NCBI RefSeq assembly: GCF_004770155.1
Contig: NZ_RQFA01000061.1
Span: forward strand, 144,446 to 208,445
Origin: Leptospira gomenensis
GTDB lineage: Bacteria > Spirochaetota > Leptospiria > Leptospirales > Leptospiraceae
DNA length: 64,000 nucleotides
Direction: 5' to 3'
Both the position numbers and the translations under genes were made by a program. The notes below the pieces were generated by a model. That model was not told where the DNA came from. It saw only the letters and a list, made by a program, of their open reading frames with translations, and did not search any database. Positions 1 to 9,000 of the stretch are shown here, piece by piece. Numbering within the stretch: position 1 is the stretch's first letter; every line of letters starts with the position of its first letter.

Positions 1-1
1 T

Positions 2-547
2 CGGGAAAATTTCCGTTACGACAATCCGAGCTCTGCTGGTCTCAGACATACTCTGTTATTGCAGGACGTATTGGCTCCGCAGACCGTCTACAAGATCCGG
101 ATCACCAATGCGCTCAAGGATATGTCCGGTAACTCGTTCGGCGGTTATACGCAGACCAACGGATTTACGACCGGAAACGACGTGGATAACACAGCTCCTT
201 CGGTCCAAACGATCACTCCCGCGGACGGTGCGACGAACGTTTCCACCACGTTAAACGTGGATATACGATTCAACGAAGAGATGAATCCGAACCTTCTAAC
301 GGGATTCTCTTCCGGAAATCAATGCACCGCGAACATCCAGGTTTCGAAAGACGACTTTGCGACCTGCGTCAATATCAGCGGAATGACGATCTACTTGTCC
401 AACGATCGGGTTCGACTGAGCGCCAACTCGACGGCGCTTACGAGTAATACGACCTATAAGATTCGTATCATGGCGGCAGTGCGCGACGCCGCGGACAACG
501 GACTTTCCGGAGGGGATTATATCACCGAGTTTACAACGGCTCCGTAA
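2..547 (+). CDS. Ig-like (Big_5) repeat protein, 3' end only
   Basis: The reading frame is open from the left edge, so the gene starts outside the window. The visible 181 residues hold the end of one and one complete Ig-like domain of the Big_5/SbsA type. Signs are the linker DNTAPSVQTITPADGATNV, the core FNEEMNP, and a repeated ending: TYKIRI followed about 20-25 residues later by FTT. Such domains form beta-sandwich stalks in surface-exposed or secreted proteins. The protein ends directly after the last domain (TEFTTAP) and a strong terminator follows 14 bp later. An in-frame TTG at 59 is not the start, because homologous domain sequence continues upstream of it. Ligand and exact role cannot be read from this fragment. 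Confidence 0.8.
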   Translation, partial: RENFRYDNPSSAGLRHTLLLQDVLAPQTVYKIRITNALKDMSGNSFGGYTQTNGFTTGNDVDNTAPSVQTITPADGATNVSTTLNVDIRFNEEMNPNLLTGFSSGNQCTANIQVSKDDFATCVNISGMTIYLSNDRVRLSANSTALTSNTTYKIRIMAAVRDAADNGLSGGDYITEFTTAP

Positions 548-560
548 ACGTCCGTAAAAC

Positions 561-594
561 AAAAAACCCGGTCCGTCAACGGATCGGGTTTTTT
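561..594. terminator. Bidirectional Rho-independent terminator
   Basis: A near-perfect inverted repeat with arms AAAAAACCCG-TCCGT and ACGGA-CGGGTTTTTT around a 2-3 nt loop. It has A and T tracts on both outer sides, so it can serve the Ig-like gene on the plus strand and the convergent monooxygenase gene on the minus strand. Confidence 0.8.
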
Positions 595-690
595 CGGAAT
601 ATTTTCGCCTAACAACAATTAGTTCTTTTACGCGAATTTGAATCTCAACCACACTTTGGAGAATCGTCCGAAACGGCGGTTCTTTTTTTT

Positions 691-2265
691 TTATCGGAAA
701 CTTCCTAAAAGAAAAAGGGCGATCCTGGAAACCAGACCGACCGACTTCTCGGTTTCGTCCGAAAGAACCGTATCGTAGTGAGAAAGATCGACCGCTCTGG
801 TTTTTAAACGGAATTCGAAAGTGAATCCGGGCCACAAGGTCGTGTTCTTTCCGGATTTGGTTCGATACCAACTAACGCATCCACCCGTATTCCAGATCGA
901 CTTTTCCAGACGGGCTTGTATCCTCCTGTTGTAAAAATCCTGCACCTCCTTGCGAACATTGATGTATTTCAGACGTTTTTTGCGGAGGGAACGGATACAG
1001 GCGATCGCGTAATTCGCCTGAGACTCGATCATCAAAACCATGGAGCTGTGTCCTAATCCAGTGTTCGGACCAACGATCAAAAAGAAGTTCGGAAAACCCG
1101 AAACGGTCGTACCTAAATACGCTTCCGGGCCGTTTTTCCATGTTTCGTTCAGGTCGATTCCTCCCAGTCCTTTGACGGTAAACGGAGCGGTCGCGTCGGC
1201 CGCCTGAAACCCGGTCGCCAAAATCAAAACGTCCGCGGAATGTTGTTCGCCGTCTTTCGTCACGATTCCCTTCTCGCCAATTTCGGAAATTCCTTCTGTG
1301 ATTACAATTACATTCGATTTTTGTAATGCTCCATAGTAGTCGTTGGATATCAGAACCCGTTTGCATCCTATCGTAAAATTCGGCGTTACCTTGTTTCGAA
1401 GCGCCGGATCCTTAACTTGTCTATTTAGATAAGACATCGCGAATATTTCCAATACCTTCATAAGACCGGGATGGATCGTGAATGCGATAACTCTGAATTC
1501 CAACATCCAATAGATCGTTAGGCGAAACAGCCATTGCACGGGCGGAAATATTCGGAACAAACCGCGTTCGAATCGAGAAATCGCACGGTCCGGTTTGGAG
1601 ATCACCCAAGGGGCGGTTCTCTGGAAAACAATCAGGCGCTTCACCGCGGATTGAATCGCCGGTACGATCTGGATCGAGCTCGCTCCGGTTCCGATGACGG
1701 CGACGGTTTTATCTTTCAGATCGTACGTATGATCCCAACGAGCGGAGTGAAACAGTTTCCCTTTGAATTTTTTTAACCCGGGAATATCGGGAATCGAAGG
1801 CCGACTCAAACCGCCCGAACCGTTGATCACGGTTTTCGTCTTAAACGAAAGTCCGTTCCCCGTCTTTACGGTCCACAAACCGGAGCGTTCGTCGAAAACC
1901 GCGGATTCCGCGGAAGCGTTAAACCGAATGTGCGGACGAAGAGCGTACTTGTCCGTACAATGATTGAGGTATTCCAAAATTTCCGATTGAAGACCGTACA
2001 TCCTCGACCAGTTCGGATTCCTTTCGAACGAAAAAGAGTAGAGATGCGATTGAACGTCGCAAGCGGCGCCGGGATAATGATTGTCCCTCCAAGTTCCGCC
2101 CACGTCGCCCGCTTGTTCGAGTATTACGAAAGAATGGATTCCTTCTTTTTTTAAACGGACACCCATACAAAGTCCGGCGAAACCGGTTCCTACGATCACC
2201 GCGTCCAAAGTTGAATCGTCGATCGATTCACCGAATTGGTTTCTCCCTTTCGATTTCAGAGCCAT
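691..2265 (-). CDS. Flavin-containing monooxygenase, Baeyer-Villiger type
   Basis: This 524-residue protein is predicted to use FAD and NADPH to insert oxygen into ketones or related substrates. An N-terminal Rossmann fold is visible (GTGFAG, about residue 25-31), followed by GGTW and the FAD-side motif YPGAACD. The Baeyer-Villiger fingerprint FxGxxxHxxxW appears as FKGKLFHSARW near residue 167. A second dinucleotide fold (VIGTGASS) lies near residue 190, and a late ATGFQ motif is present. I chose the ATG at 2265 because GGGAGAG lies 8 nt upstream; an in-frame TTG at 2307 lacks that support. The gene is alone and convergent with the Ig-like gene. The substrate is unknown; many bacterial members act on cyclic ketones, steroids or long-chain compounds. 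Confidence 0.85.
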   Translation of the reverse strand: MALKSKGRNQFGESIDDSTLDAVIVGTGFAGLCMGVRLKKEGIHSFVILEQAGDVGGTWRDNHYPGAACDVQSHLYSFSFERNPNWSRMYGLQSEILEYLNHCTDKYALRPHIRFNASAESAVFDERSGLWTVKTGNGLSFKTKTVINGSGGLSRPSIPDIPGLKKFKGKLFHSARWDHTYDLKDKTVAVIGTGASSIQIVPAIQSAVKRLIVFQRTAPWVISKPDRAISRFERGLFRIFPPVQWLFRLTIYWMLEFRVIAFTIHPGLMKVLEIFAMSYLNRQVKDPALRNKVTPNFTIGCKRVLISNDYYGALQKSNVIVITEGISEIGEKGIVTKDGEQHSADVLILATGFQAADATAPFTVKGLGGIDLNETWKNGPEAYLGTTVSGFPNFFLIVGPNTGLGHSSMVLMIESQANYAIACIRSLRKKRLKYINVRKEVQDFYNRRIQARLEKSIWNTGGCVSWYRTKSGKNTTLWPGFTFEFRLKTRAVDLSHYDTVLSDETEKSVGLVSRIALFLLGSFR

Positions 2266-2658
2266 ATCCCGTTCTCTCCCGCAAATTCGAATTTCGAAAA
2301 AGCCCAAGGATAAACCTTTCGCTTTTCGAATTCGATTATACTCCGATCGGAAACCGAGAGCGACCAGACTTATGATTTTTGACTGATCGATTTTGAAATC
2401 GGAGGACGTTTTTACCGATCTAATTCGGGACGAAATCTAAGAAAAAGAATTCGTAGAATTCCAGGATTCTACCGAATCGAATTTTGTGTCGCGATTCGAT
2501 ACGATCCGAAGGATCCTCGACGAATAATCGTTTCGATACGGAAGACGAAACTCCGTCCGGAAGAATTCTAAAACGCTGCTTGCCTAACGCGGACCACGAT
2601 CTTTGATCGAAAGAGCGAAAATCCGCGAAAGACGGCGCAGAAAGCCGACTAATGCGCG
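2266..2658. other. Intergenic stretch without a convincing gene
   Basis: This is the upstream region of the monooxygenase and the downstream region of the P1/phospholipase-like gene. A 6-bp inverted repeat (GACTAA/TTAGTC, 2647-2664) overlaps the stop of the latter and may help end its transcript. No open frame with a ribosome binding site was found. Confidence 0.5.
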
Positions 2659-4053
2659 TTAGTCTTTCAAAAGGGAATTAAGAATCGATCTCGTCGCAGA
2701 GCCGGTAAGAGCGAAATCCTTACCCGTTTCCTGAAGCAAATGCTTCGATTTTTCCGGATCTAGTTTCGGAAAGATTTCCTTCATCTTAGTACCCAGCTCC
2801 TTTTCCAAATCGTAGTTCGGGTTCATCGTATATTCCGCGGGAAACGTAGAAACGATGGATCGATTGATTTCGAACGCATGCGAAGACGCGTTTTCTCCCA
2901 CGAAAGAAACCAAATCACGAAAGGAAACGTTCACAGGAAACGAATCGAACTCGCTCGTCAAAAAACCGATCAGGGATCGGTTAGCGTCTCCGGGTTGAAC
3001 ATAGGATTGTATCAAACCGAAGGAAACGAAATCCTCGTATAAGAAATGTCTGTTTGCCACCAACTGCGTAGCGCGGGCCTTCTTTTCCTTTTTAGTTTCT
3101 TTTGAGGAAAAAACGTAATCGATGTAATAGAATATCCCTGCATCGGGCACGGCTTTCGAATGATACGGTTGTCCGATGTCCTGAACGTAGTGAGCCGCCC
3201 AGGAAGCAAAACGCGCACTCCAGTACGGATGACCCGTTTTTTTCGCCAAATCGGAAAGACGGGAACAAAGTTCGATTCGATCCAGGATCATTCCGCCTTC
3301 GACGACTTCCGGAGCAAACAAACGTAGAATCCAACTTTCATTCTGGAATTGCATATGAAACGGAGCCTTACTTCCTTCGCCTTCCGGTTTTCCATACGCC
3401 TGTTTTCCGTAACCGTATTCCTCGAAACCCCAGAGGCTATGATCCATACCCCAATCTGGTTCATCGACAAACGTGCGTAAGACGGAACGGATCCTCACTT
3501 TTTTTCCTTTAGAAGAGCGAAACTTCGCAGGCAATTCGGTAGTGTCTAAAAGATACGGAGAAACATCCTTTGCGGAAACGTTGCCGGAACGCAAATCCTG
3601 TCCCGGAAGAATACGCTCTACTTCGGAAAAGTTCGTCTTAGGATTGAGTCTTGCCGCGCGTAAAAATTCCAAAACGGAAGCCTGTTCCGGACGAAATTCG
3701 ATTTTACGAAACCGTTTCGAATTACGTCCTTCCTCCCACTTTGCGAAGTCGTCGAATAGGATTTTTAAACCGTGTTTCTCCCGAACTACGAAAGATTCCA
3801 AAGATTCGGACATAACCTCGGCCGAAACGTAATTCATACTCGGGTGTTCGAGAGAACGATCCATGACGAGATAATGGGTTCCCCAAGAGAAAACCGCGTC
3901 TGGCAAAAGAAACAAACCCGCCGAAAGTAAAAACGTCGCTTTAAACACGCTCCTGCGCGTTTTACCGTCTTTCGCAGACTTGTAAAAAAGAAGTTTCTTA
4001 AACTGAAAAAGGAAAAATTGCGTTGGTCCCATAGTGTTTCGAATGATCTCCAT
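2659..4053 (-). CDS. Zinc-dependent phospholipase C / P1-nuclease-fold protein
   Basis: The 464-residue product has a hydrophobic export segment (about residues 37-55: FLLSAGLFLLPDAVFS) followed directly by WGTHYLVMD. In this superfamily the mature N-terminal Trp ligates the tri-zinc site. A second core motif, AAHYVQDIGQPYHSK (near residue 290), and RHFLYEDF supply further His/Asp/Glu ligands. Members hydrolyse phosphate esters of nucleic acids or phospholipids. The ATG at 4053 is chosen because GGAGG stands 7 nt upstream; the frame stays open to 4302 but has no ribosome site there. The protein is longer than bacterial phospholipase C (about 250-400 residues), so the family call is safer than the substrate. 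It is probably exported to the periplasm or surface. Confidence 0.75.
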   Translation of the reverse strand: MEIIRNTMGPTQFFLFQFKKLLFYKSAKDGKTRRSVFKATFLLSAGLFLLPDAVFSWGTHYLVMDRSLEHPSMNYVSAEVMSESLESFVVREKHGLKILFDDFAKWEEGRNSKRFRKIEFRPEQASVLEFLRAARLNPKTNFSEVERILPGQDLRSGNVSAKDVSPYLLDTTELPAKFRSSKGKKVRIRSVLRTFVDEPDWGMDHSLWGFEEYGYGKQAYGKPEGEGSKAPFHMQFQNESWILRLFAPEVVEGGMILDRIELCSRLSDLAKKTGHPYWSARFASWAAHYVQDIGQPYHSKAVPDAGIFYYIDYVFSSKETKKEKKARATQLVANRHFLYEDFVSFGLIQSYVQPGDANRSLIGFLTSEFDSFPVNVSFRDLVSFVGENASSHAFEINRSIVSTFPAEYTMNPNYDLEKELGTKMKEIFPKLDPEKSKHLLQETGKDFALTGSATRSILNSLLKD

Positions 4054-4517
4054 TTTTTTCCTCCAAGAATCGTTAATAAGAAAACGAACGCAACGAAAGA
4101 ACGGAATTTTAAACCCCCATTTCACTTCCAAAAAAAAACGTTTTCGAAGTTTCGTTAGGAAAAAACGAGGCGCTGAGACCTGACTTATAAAACGGCTTTT
4201 CCATTCTTCAAAATCAGTTTTCGGATTTCGAGTTCCAAACGAATCCCGACGAAAAACAAAACTAAAACCGTCCGATAACGGAAACTTACGAAGCCTAAAC
4301 ATTCTATTTTTCTAATATAATCCGCTTAAATCCATACCACGACGAAAATCCTATCTACAAAGGACCAAAAACGGAATGAAATACATAAATCGGGGAATGA
4401 AATAAGGACCCCTCTTGAAAATGTCGATTCCGACAAGGGTTGACTTAAACAAACGATCACGATTCGAACGGAGATAATTCGAGAAAAATGATACGTTTTA
4501 ATTTAGGAGATACCATA
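4054..4517. other. Divergent intergenic region with lipoprotein leader
   Basis: A region of 464 bp between divergently transcribed genes. The right part (about 4370-4517) resembles the leader of the paralogous gene downstream: both have a GGAATGAAAT-type stretch, CAAGGGTTG (4434-4442 and about 5469-5477) and an ending AGGAG-N-TACCAT. This suggests the promoter and leader were duplicated together with the gene. No other gene was seen. Confidence 0.45.
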
Positions 4518-5069
4518 ATGACAGTACGAAAAAAAATAAGATATGTTCTTGCGTTGGCCCTTGTATCAATCGCATTCAATTTTACGAATTGTGCGGAAGA
4601 CAAAAAAGACGACATTCTTCCCCTTGCTTTAGTGTTCGCTCTAACGGGAACTAGCGGTCCGGCGGACCTTCCGCAGCCTGCGGACGGAACCATGATTTAC
4701 AATCTGGGAGAAAACACTCAGATATTGATCAATCAAAACGTCTGCCAGGAAGATTTCATCTCCATTAGCGCGGGCCCTTTCGTGAACCCGAATTTAGACA
4801 TTCATAATCTTTCTTTCGCGGATACCAATCCGAATCCTGTACTGATGGCAATGGGAGGCGCGAACAATGCCTCCTTAGTGATCGACGAAGTGGCAGGACA
4901 GTACGCTCCTGGTACTGATAACGTTCCGGGTTCCTGCCAAGCGTCCGTAAAAGAAAATTCTGCGACCGTGTTCGACTTACAAGTGTTAAACTGTCCCGTG
5001 ACGAGAACGAATGCAGCCGCTCCGATTACCGATACTACTCTTTCCTTCCGCCTCCGTTGTACGAAGTGA
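4518..5069 (+). CDS. Putative lipoprotein, first of a tandem paralogous pair
   Basis: The 183-residue product has a basic start (MTVRKK), a hydrophobic segment and a spirochaete-type lipobox ending NFTNC, so it is predicted to be lipidated and exported. A conserved block DDILPLALVFALTG follows the lipid cysteine. The C-terminal half shares KENSATVFDLQ, a Cys-Pro and a terminal RCTK with the gene at 5550, which shows the two are paralogues. Several conserved cysteines suggest disulfides. The ATG at 4518 has AGGAG 8-9 nt upstream; an ATG at 4488 in the same frame has no such site. No known domain is recognised. The repeated pair suggests a surface family specific to this lineage. Confidence 0.8.
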   Translation: MTVRKKIRYVLALALVSIAFNFTNCAEDKKDDILPLALVFALTGTSGPADLPQPADGTMIYNLGENTQILINQNVCQEDFISISAGPFVNPNLDIHNLSFADTNPNPVLMAMGGANNASLVIDEVAGQYAPGTDNVPGSCQASVKENSATVFDLQVLNCPVTRTNAAAPITDTTLSFRLRCTK

Positions 5070-5128
5070 TTTGAGTTCTTCCTAGGGTAATCGGACACGA
5101 TCGAGATACCAATAGGACCTAAAATCCG

Positions 5129-5167
5129 ATCCCGTTTTGAAATCGATTTCAAAGCGGGATTTTTTTT
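5129..5167 (+). terminator. Rho-independent terminator
   Basis: A long inverted repeat (arms ATCCCG-TTTGAAAT and ATTTCAAAGCGGGAT, one mismatch) is followed by a T tract at 5161-5167. It lies 60 bp after the first tandem lipoprotein gene and separates its transcript from the second. Confidence 0.85.
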
Positions 5168-5332
5168 AAACGAATCGAAAAACGCCGCTTCCTCAATTTC
5201 GGGCGAATCAAAAATCAAACACCGCGACGTGCGACGACAGCCGAAAGATTCGGCAAGAAAACCCGCACGAGTTCCGTGAAAACAAAAGTAAATCGAAATA
5301 AAAACGGGATTATTTAAAATTATTAAAAAATA

Positions 5333-5360
5333 TAATAAATTATAATTTTATAATTTATTA
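5333..5360. repeat. AT-only inverted repeat upstream of second lipoprotein
   Basis: Two perfect 13-bp arms separated by 2 bp, made only of A and T, sit inside an AT-rich stretch (about 5305-5385) roughly 190 bp upstream of the second lipoprotein start. It could be an upstream promoter element, a protein-binding site or a cruciform-prone site. The first paralogue has no equivalent at the same place. Confidence 0.45.
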
Positions 5361-5549
5361 AACTATTTAACAAAAAAATTAGATAGGAACAAAATGCACT
5401 TAAAGCGGAACAAAATGGCAATCAGAGGAAATGAAAATTCGATCGATTATGGGAACTATACTCCGAACAAGGGTTGGTAAAAACAAAAGGAAGTAGTTCC
5501 GCGGAATAAAAACCCGCGACAAACGATTCCCTACGATATAGGAGTTACC

Positions 5550-6149
5550 ATGAAAACATCGGATAAAAGAATAAGATACGTTTTAGCGGCGGGTTTTCTT
5601 GCCATCGTGTTTAACGTTATCAATTGTTCTGAAAACAAAAAGGAGGATCTACTACCGCTTGCCCTTGTGTTCGCATTGACGGGAAGCAACACCTTGGCGG
5701 ACCTTCCTCAACCGGTTGACGGAACCGCTACGGTTCGTTTGGGGGAAGATAACTTAGTATTCACGAAACAATTCGAATGCGAATCCGGGAATATCAACAA
5801 TCCAGATCCCAATAACGGTCTGATCGGTGGATTCATAACGGTCGGAACTCCCGATCCGAACGATCCTAACGGATTTCCGATCGTACCGATGTTGATGATT
5901 CATAACATCGACTTTTCGATCGACACACAAACGTTAGGCGACAATGGAGTGGCGGTCAACGTGGACATGGCGCAAGGATCGTACGGAATCGGGACTAACT
6001 TCACGCCTGGAAATTGTGTCGGCACCGTGAAGGAAAACTCGGCGACCGTTTTCGATTTGCAAGCCATCGATTGTCCTGCGACGAGACAAACCCCGCAGAG
6101 CACGCTTCCCGATACGACTTTTTCCTTTAGAGTACGGTGTACTAAATAA
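5550..6149 (+). CDS. Putative lipoprotein, second of a tandem paralogous pair
   Basis: The 199-residue product is a paralogue of the gene at 4518. It has a basic N-terminus, a hydrophobic stretch, the lipobox NVINC, then the same block LLPLALVFALTG and the same C-terminal pattern (KENSATVFDLQ, a Cys-Pro, RCTK). Its middle is longer and carries a Pro/Asp/Asn-rich insert (NNPDPNNG, PDPNDPNG), which resembles a flexible or ion-binding loop. The start ATG has AGGAG 6-7 nt upstream. It is predicted to be a lipidated envelope protein of unknown function. A double hairpin terminator follows. The divergent centre between conserved ends is compatible with diversifying surface exposure, but that is inference. 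Confidence 0.8.
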   Translation: MKTSDKRIRYVLAAGFLAIVFNVINCSENKKEDLLPLALVFALTGSNTLADLPQPVDGTATVRLGEDNLVFTKQFECESGNINNPDPNNGLIGGFITVGTPDPNDPNGFPIVPMLMIHNIDFSIDTQTLGDNGVAVNVDMAQGSYGIGTNFTPGNCVGTVKENSATVFDLQAIDCPATRQTPQSTLPDTTFSFRVRCTK

Positions 6150-6181
6150 GAGTGTTTGTTGATCCGTAAAAGACAAAAAAT

Positions 6182-6240
6182 GTAATCCGGCCAAGCCGGA
6201 TTACAACCCCGTTTCGACTTTTTCCGAAACGGGGTTTCGT
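6182..6240. terminator. Two adjacent hairpins, terminator
   Basis: The first hairpin has perfect 10-bp arms (GTAATCCGGC/GCCGGATTAC, 6182-6204). The second (AACCCCGTTTCG/CGAAACGGGGTT, 6205-6236) is followed by TCGTTTT. They close the second lipoprotein gene and face the convergent DUF4345 gene. Confidence 0.8.
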
Positions 6241-6300
6241 TTTAATACGAACGAACCCGGGGACTCACACTTCGCGATTTTCCGAAAAAGAGAATTCGAA

Positions 6301-6735
6301 TTAACGAGTAGTCCTTTGCAAAAGCCAAACACCGATCGCAACCGCTCCGATTTCCGTGCCCATACTTACGTAGATGTAAACGTTTCCGGGACCGTCGAGA
6401 AACAGAGTGCACAACCTTCCGAACAAAAGCCCTCCCGCAGTCGTAACCGATAGAAAAATCGCGAACCTTCTCCATTCCTCCCTGAGAAAACCGAAAAACA
6501 AAACGATCTCGATCCCCAGACATAATCCTCCGTACATCGCGCGGAAATCGGCGAGCGCCGCTGAACCTTCGACTGTAATGCCGATCAACGAAGCGAGTCG
6601 GAGCGGAAAAATCATAAACGCGATTCCGAAGCCCAAATATACGACGACGTTCAACAGAATGTAAACTTTTGAAAGGAAAGGTCGGATTCCCTCCTGTTCC
6701 GCAGACAGATCCTTGGCGATACGATTCGTGTTCAT
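6301..6735 (-). CDS. DUF4345-type four-helix membrane protein
   Basis: The 144-residue product has four hydrophobic segments (about residues 25-45, 60-80, 85-105, 115-135 by inspection) and conserved small-residue patches such as RAMYGGLCLG and GRLCTLFLDGP, which match the DUF4345 family of small integral membrane proteins of unknown function. The ATG at 6735 is chosen for GGAAGG 5-6 nt upstream; the frame continues to a weaker start at 6756. It lies downstream of and on the same strand as the AraC-type regulator, with a gap of 156 bp, so it may be regulated by it or co-transcribed; neither is shown. Confidence 0.65.
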   Translation of the reverse strand: MNTNRIAKDLSAEQEGIRPFLSKVYILLNVVVYLGFGIAFMIFPLRLASLIGITVEGSAALADFRAMYGGLCLGIEIVLFFGFLREEWRRFAIFLSVTTAGGLLFGRLCTLFLDGPGNVYIYVSMGTEIGAVAIGVWLLQRTTR

Positions 6736-6891
6736 TTTTACCTTCCTTGTAGTCAAACGACTGAAGATAGTATGCCGGTTCGAATCGATTCTGTCGCCCG
6801 GAGTTATAACGGCTTACATATTTTTTGAAAGCGACAAAGCCAAATCGGAAAAAAGATCAATACGAGTCCGATTCGTACATACGATCAAAAG

Positions 6892-7986
6892 TCAGTTACG
6901 GGAAAACGAAGGAGAGGATGCGCGGGCTCTTCTGCGAAATTCAACCGGAGTGGTGCCGGCGAATTTTAAAAACGCTTCGTTAAACGAAGAACGATTGTTG
7001 AAACCTACTTCCATCGCGACTTCCAAGACGTTTTTTTCCGTACGTTCCAGAAGAAACTTTGCTTCTTCCACACGATGTCGATTTAACCAAGAAAAGAAAC
7101 TTGAATTCAGCTTTTGATTGATCAACTCCGAAAGTTGATGGCTACTCAGGGAAAGTTTTTCGGCGACGAGACCGAGCGTGACGTTCTCCTCTTGAAAGAG
7201 TTTGTCCACCTTCATCATTCGCTCCAGCTCCGCGAGAATCGAATCCACGGGTAAACCCGCCAACCTGGAACGTGCGTACCGGGTTCGAACCAATTCGGTA
7301 TAAATCGTTTCCTCCAAATCTCCGTATTTTTTCAGCACGTAATAGACGAGGGATAGAGCGAGCGATACCGTTACACCGGAAATTCGAAGAGCCGTCTCTC
7401 CGTAGATTGGAGAGGCTCCCGCGAATCCGGAAGCGATTATAAAATCCAAAGCACTGATCCAAATTAGGATCCGAAGTTTCGTATCCTGGACTCCGGCCAA
7501 AATTCCGAATATCAAAACTCCGAATCCGAACGAATATAGGATTCCCGCTAAAAATGCAATTAATTGAATATTCGAAAAAACATATCCGCTCTGCAGGCCG
7601 CCTTTCCACGGAAAATCCCCCGAGAACAATTCCGCCGAAGGCGAAAAAATCAATACCAAAGAAGACAAAAAAGGAATCAGCAACAGAATCCTTTTTCCGA
7701 AACGAAAATCTTCCTCCACGAGAGAACACAAAGCGAAGTAGGAAATAGGACCGATTAGAAATAACACCGGCAATGTTAGGCGCGCGTACGTGGAGCTTTC
7801 GAGTCCTGTTTTTTGTAGACCCAGAATATTCAAAAGTTGTAAAATTCCGATCAGGACCAGCGTAATGCCGAAAAAAATCCGAAAGCGAGTCGTTCGAGCC
7901 GAAACGGATTCCGTTATCGCCAGCAGAACGGCCAAAAAACCGCCGAATCCGGCGAACGTATCCGCAAGCCACTCGGCGAGGTTCAT
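6892..7986 (-). CDS. Membrane-anchored AraC-family transcriptional regulator
   Basis: The 364-residue protein joins an N-terminal half with about six to seven hydrophobic helices (residues 1-215) to a C-terminal AraC/XylS DNA-binding domain (about 260-355). The latter shows the two helix-turn-helix signatures, VAEKLSLSSHQLSELIN and the classic VLEVAMEVGFNNRSSFNEAF, then FKxxxGxTPxEFR-like TTPVEFRRR. Such integral-membrane AraC proteins probably sense a membrane or periplasmic signal. The start lies 4 bp after the stop of the Lp29-like lipoprotein gene, so the two are very likely one operon and may be functionally linked. Target genes are unknown. Confidence 0.8.
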   Translation of the reverse strand: MNLAEWLADTFAGFGGFLAVLLAITESVSARTTRFRIFFGITLVLIGILQLLNILGLQKTGLESSTYARLTLPVLFLIGPISYFALCSLVEEDFRFGKRILLLIPFLSSLVLIFSPSAELFSGDFPWKGGLQSGYVFSNIQLIAFLAGILYSFGFGVLIFGILAGVQDTKLRILIWISALDFIIASGFAGASPIYGETALRISGVTVSLALSLVYYVLKKYGDLEETIYTELVRTRYARSRLAGLPVDSILAELERMMKVDKLFQEENVTLGLVAEKLSLSSHQLSELINQKLNSSFFSWLNRHRVEEAKFLLERTEKNVLEVAMEVGFNNRSSFNEAFLKFAGTTPVEFRRRARASSPSFSRN

Positions 7987-7990
7987 CGTT

Positions 7991-8803
7991 TTACTTACGG
8001 GTCGAACCCGAGGATAGGATAAATTGAACGATTCCCGATTCGAATTCGGGTCCGAAATCCTTATACACGAATGCCGGCGGAGATACGATCTGCTTTTTAA
8101 AATCGCAACCCATTCTTCCGCATTCCTCCGGATAGGAGGAAGCCCAAAGAGCGCCTAACACGGAATAGGCATTGTCGTATGTTTGTGTCGTGAGTAGATT
8201 CAAATTCTTATCGTAGATACGAATCGTCGTTTCCGCTTCCAAAGAAGCGTAACTAGGAATCAAACCGAAAGTTAAAACAGAAAAAACACTCGAAAAAAGC
8301 TGAACGAATCCGCTTATCGCTCCGGAATTCTTCTGAAAGGCCGGAGAATGAACGCCGACGACGTAGTAGTCGGCGCCCAGATCCTTCAGTTTGAAAATCC
8401 TTTCCGACCCTTTTTTCTCCACCGCGGTCACGTACGTTAATTCCAAAACGCCGCTTTCCTTTACGTCGTTGAGAAAATCCTGTGCGAACTTCTTCACCTT
8501 TTCCGAAGATACGTCTTTTCTAAAACCGAAGGCCTTCAGATCCGACGCGTAAAATCCGTTTTGAAATTTCGGAATCGTACGCTCCGGATAAACCAGATTC
8601 GCGGTATAAACTCTTCCTTCTCCGTTCGAAACGGTCGTTTCCGCTTGGTAAGAGCGAAAGCCCATATAGACGATACGAAGTTTTAAGAGATCGGGGATGG
8701 ACGCAAAACCCGAAGAAGGTTTTTGCAGATAATAGTGATAATTGCATGCGTTTAAGATCGAAGCAAGAATCGAAACAAACAATACCGTGGAATTATATTT
8801 CAT
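7991..8803 (-). CDS. Lp29-like lipoprotein
   Basis: The 270-residue product has a short hydrophobic leader with a relaxed lipobox (LNAC, Cys20) and is predicted to be lipidated. It is clearly related to the protein at 13478: both have a YxGF-Y opening strand, TIPxF followed by G-Y--D, a KLKD-(G/P)-DY-VVGIH-type core, a hydrophobic FFTLGF/VLTFGL segment, (T)TI(R/K)IYD(R/K)NLN, and an ending with a paired-Cys loop before GPE-ES. This pattern resembles the leptospiral Lp29 lipoprotein group, a name I use from memory and not from a search. It is the first gene of an operon with the AraC regulator. The ribosome site is weak. Confidence 0.6.
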   Translation of the reverse strand: MKYNSTVLFVSILASILNACNYHYYLQKPSSGFASIPDLLKLRIVYMGFRSYQAETTVSNGEGRVYTANLVYPERTIPKFQNGFYASDLKAFGFRKDVSSEKVKKFAQDFLNDVKESGVLELTYVTAVEKKGSERIFKLKDLGADYYVVGVHSPAFQKNSGAISGFVQLFSSVFSVLTFGLIPSYASLEAETTIRIYDKNLNLLTTQTYDNAYSVLGALWASSYPEECGRMGCDFKKQIVSPPAFVYKDFGPEFESGIVQFILSSGSTRK

Positions 8804-9000
8804 AGGTTTACCGAGGACATTTTACGGGGAATACCTTGTTTTTTTCAACTTGGATTCCGGACCTCGGAGGAAACGGGACTCGTCCAAATCGCGTCGAAGA
8901 TTCGGATAGGCCTTTGTGATCGCGCGTCCGCTCATAAACAGGGACGACAAAGACCTCTTTGTGTTTCGAATTTCCGTTCGAATCGCGTTCGAATTTCCGA

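Noticed and set aside
4054..4302. N-terminal extension of the P1/phospholipase-like protein to 4302
   Set aside because: It has no ribosome site, would place the signal segment far from the N-terminus, and a GGAGG-preceded ATG at 4053 explains the start.
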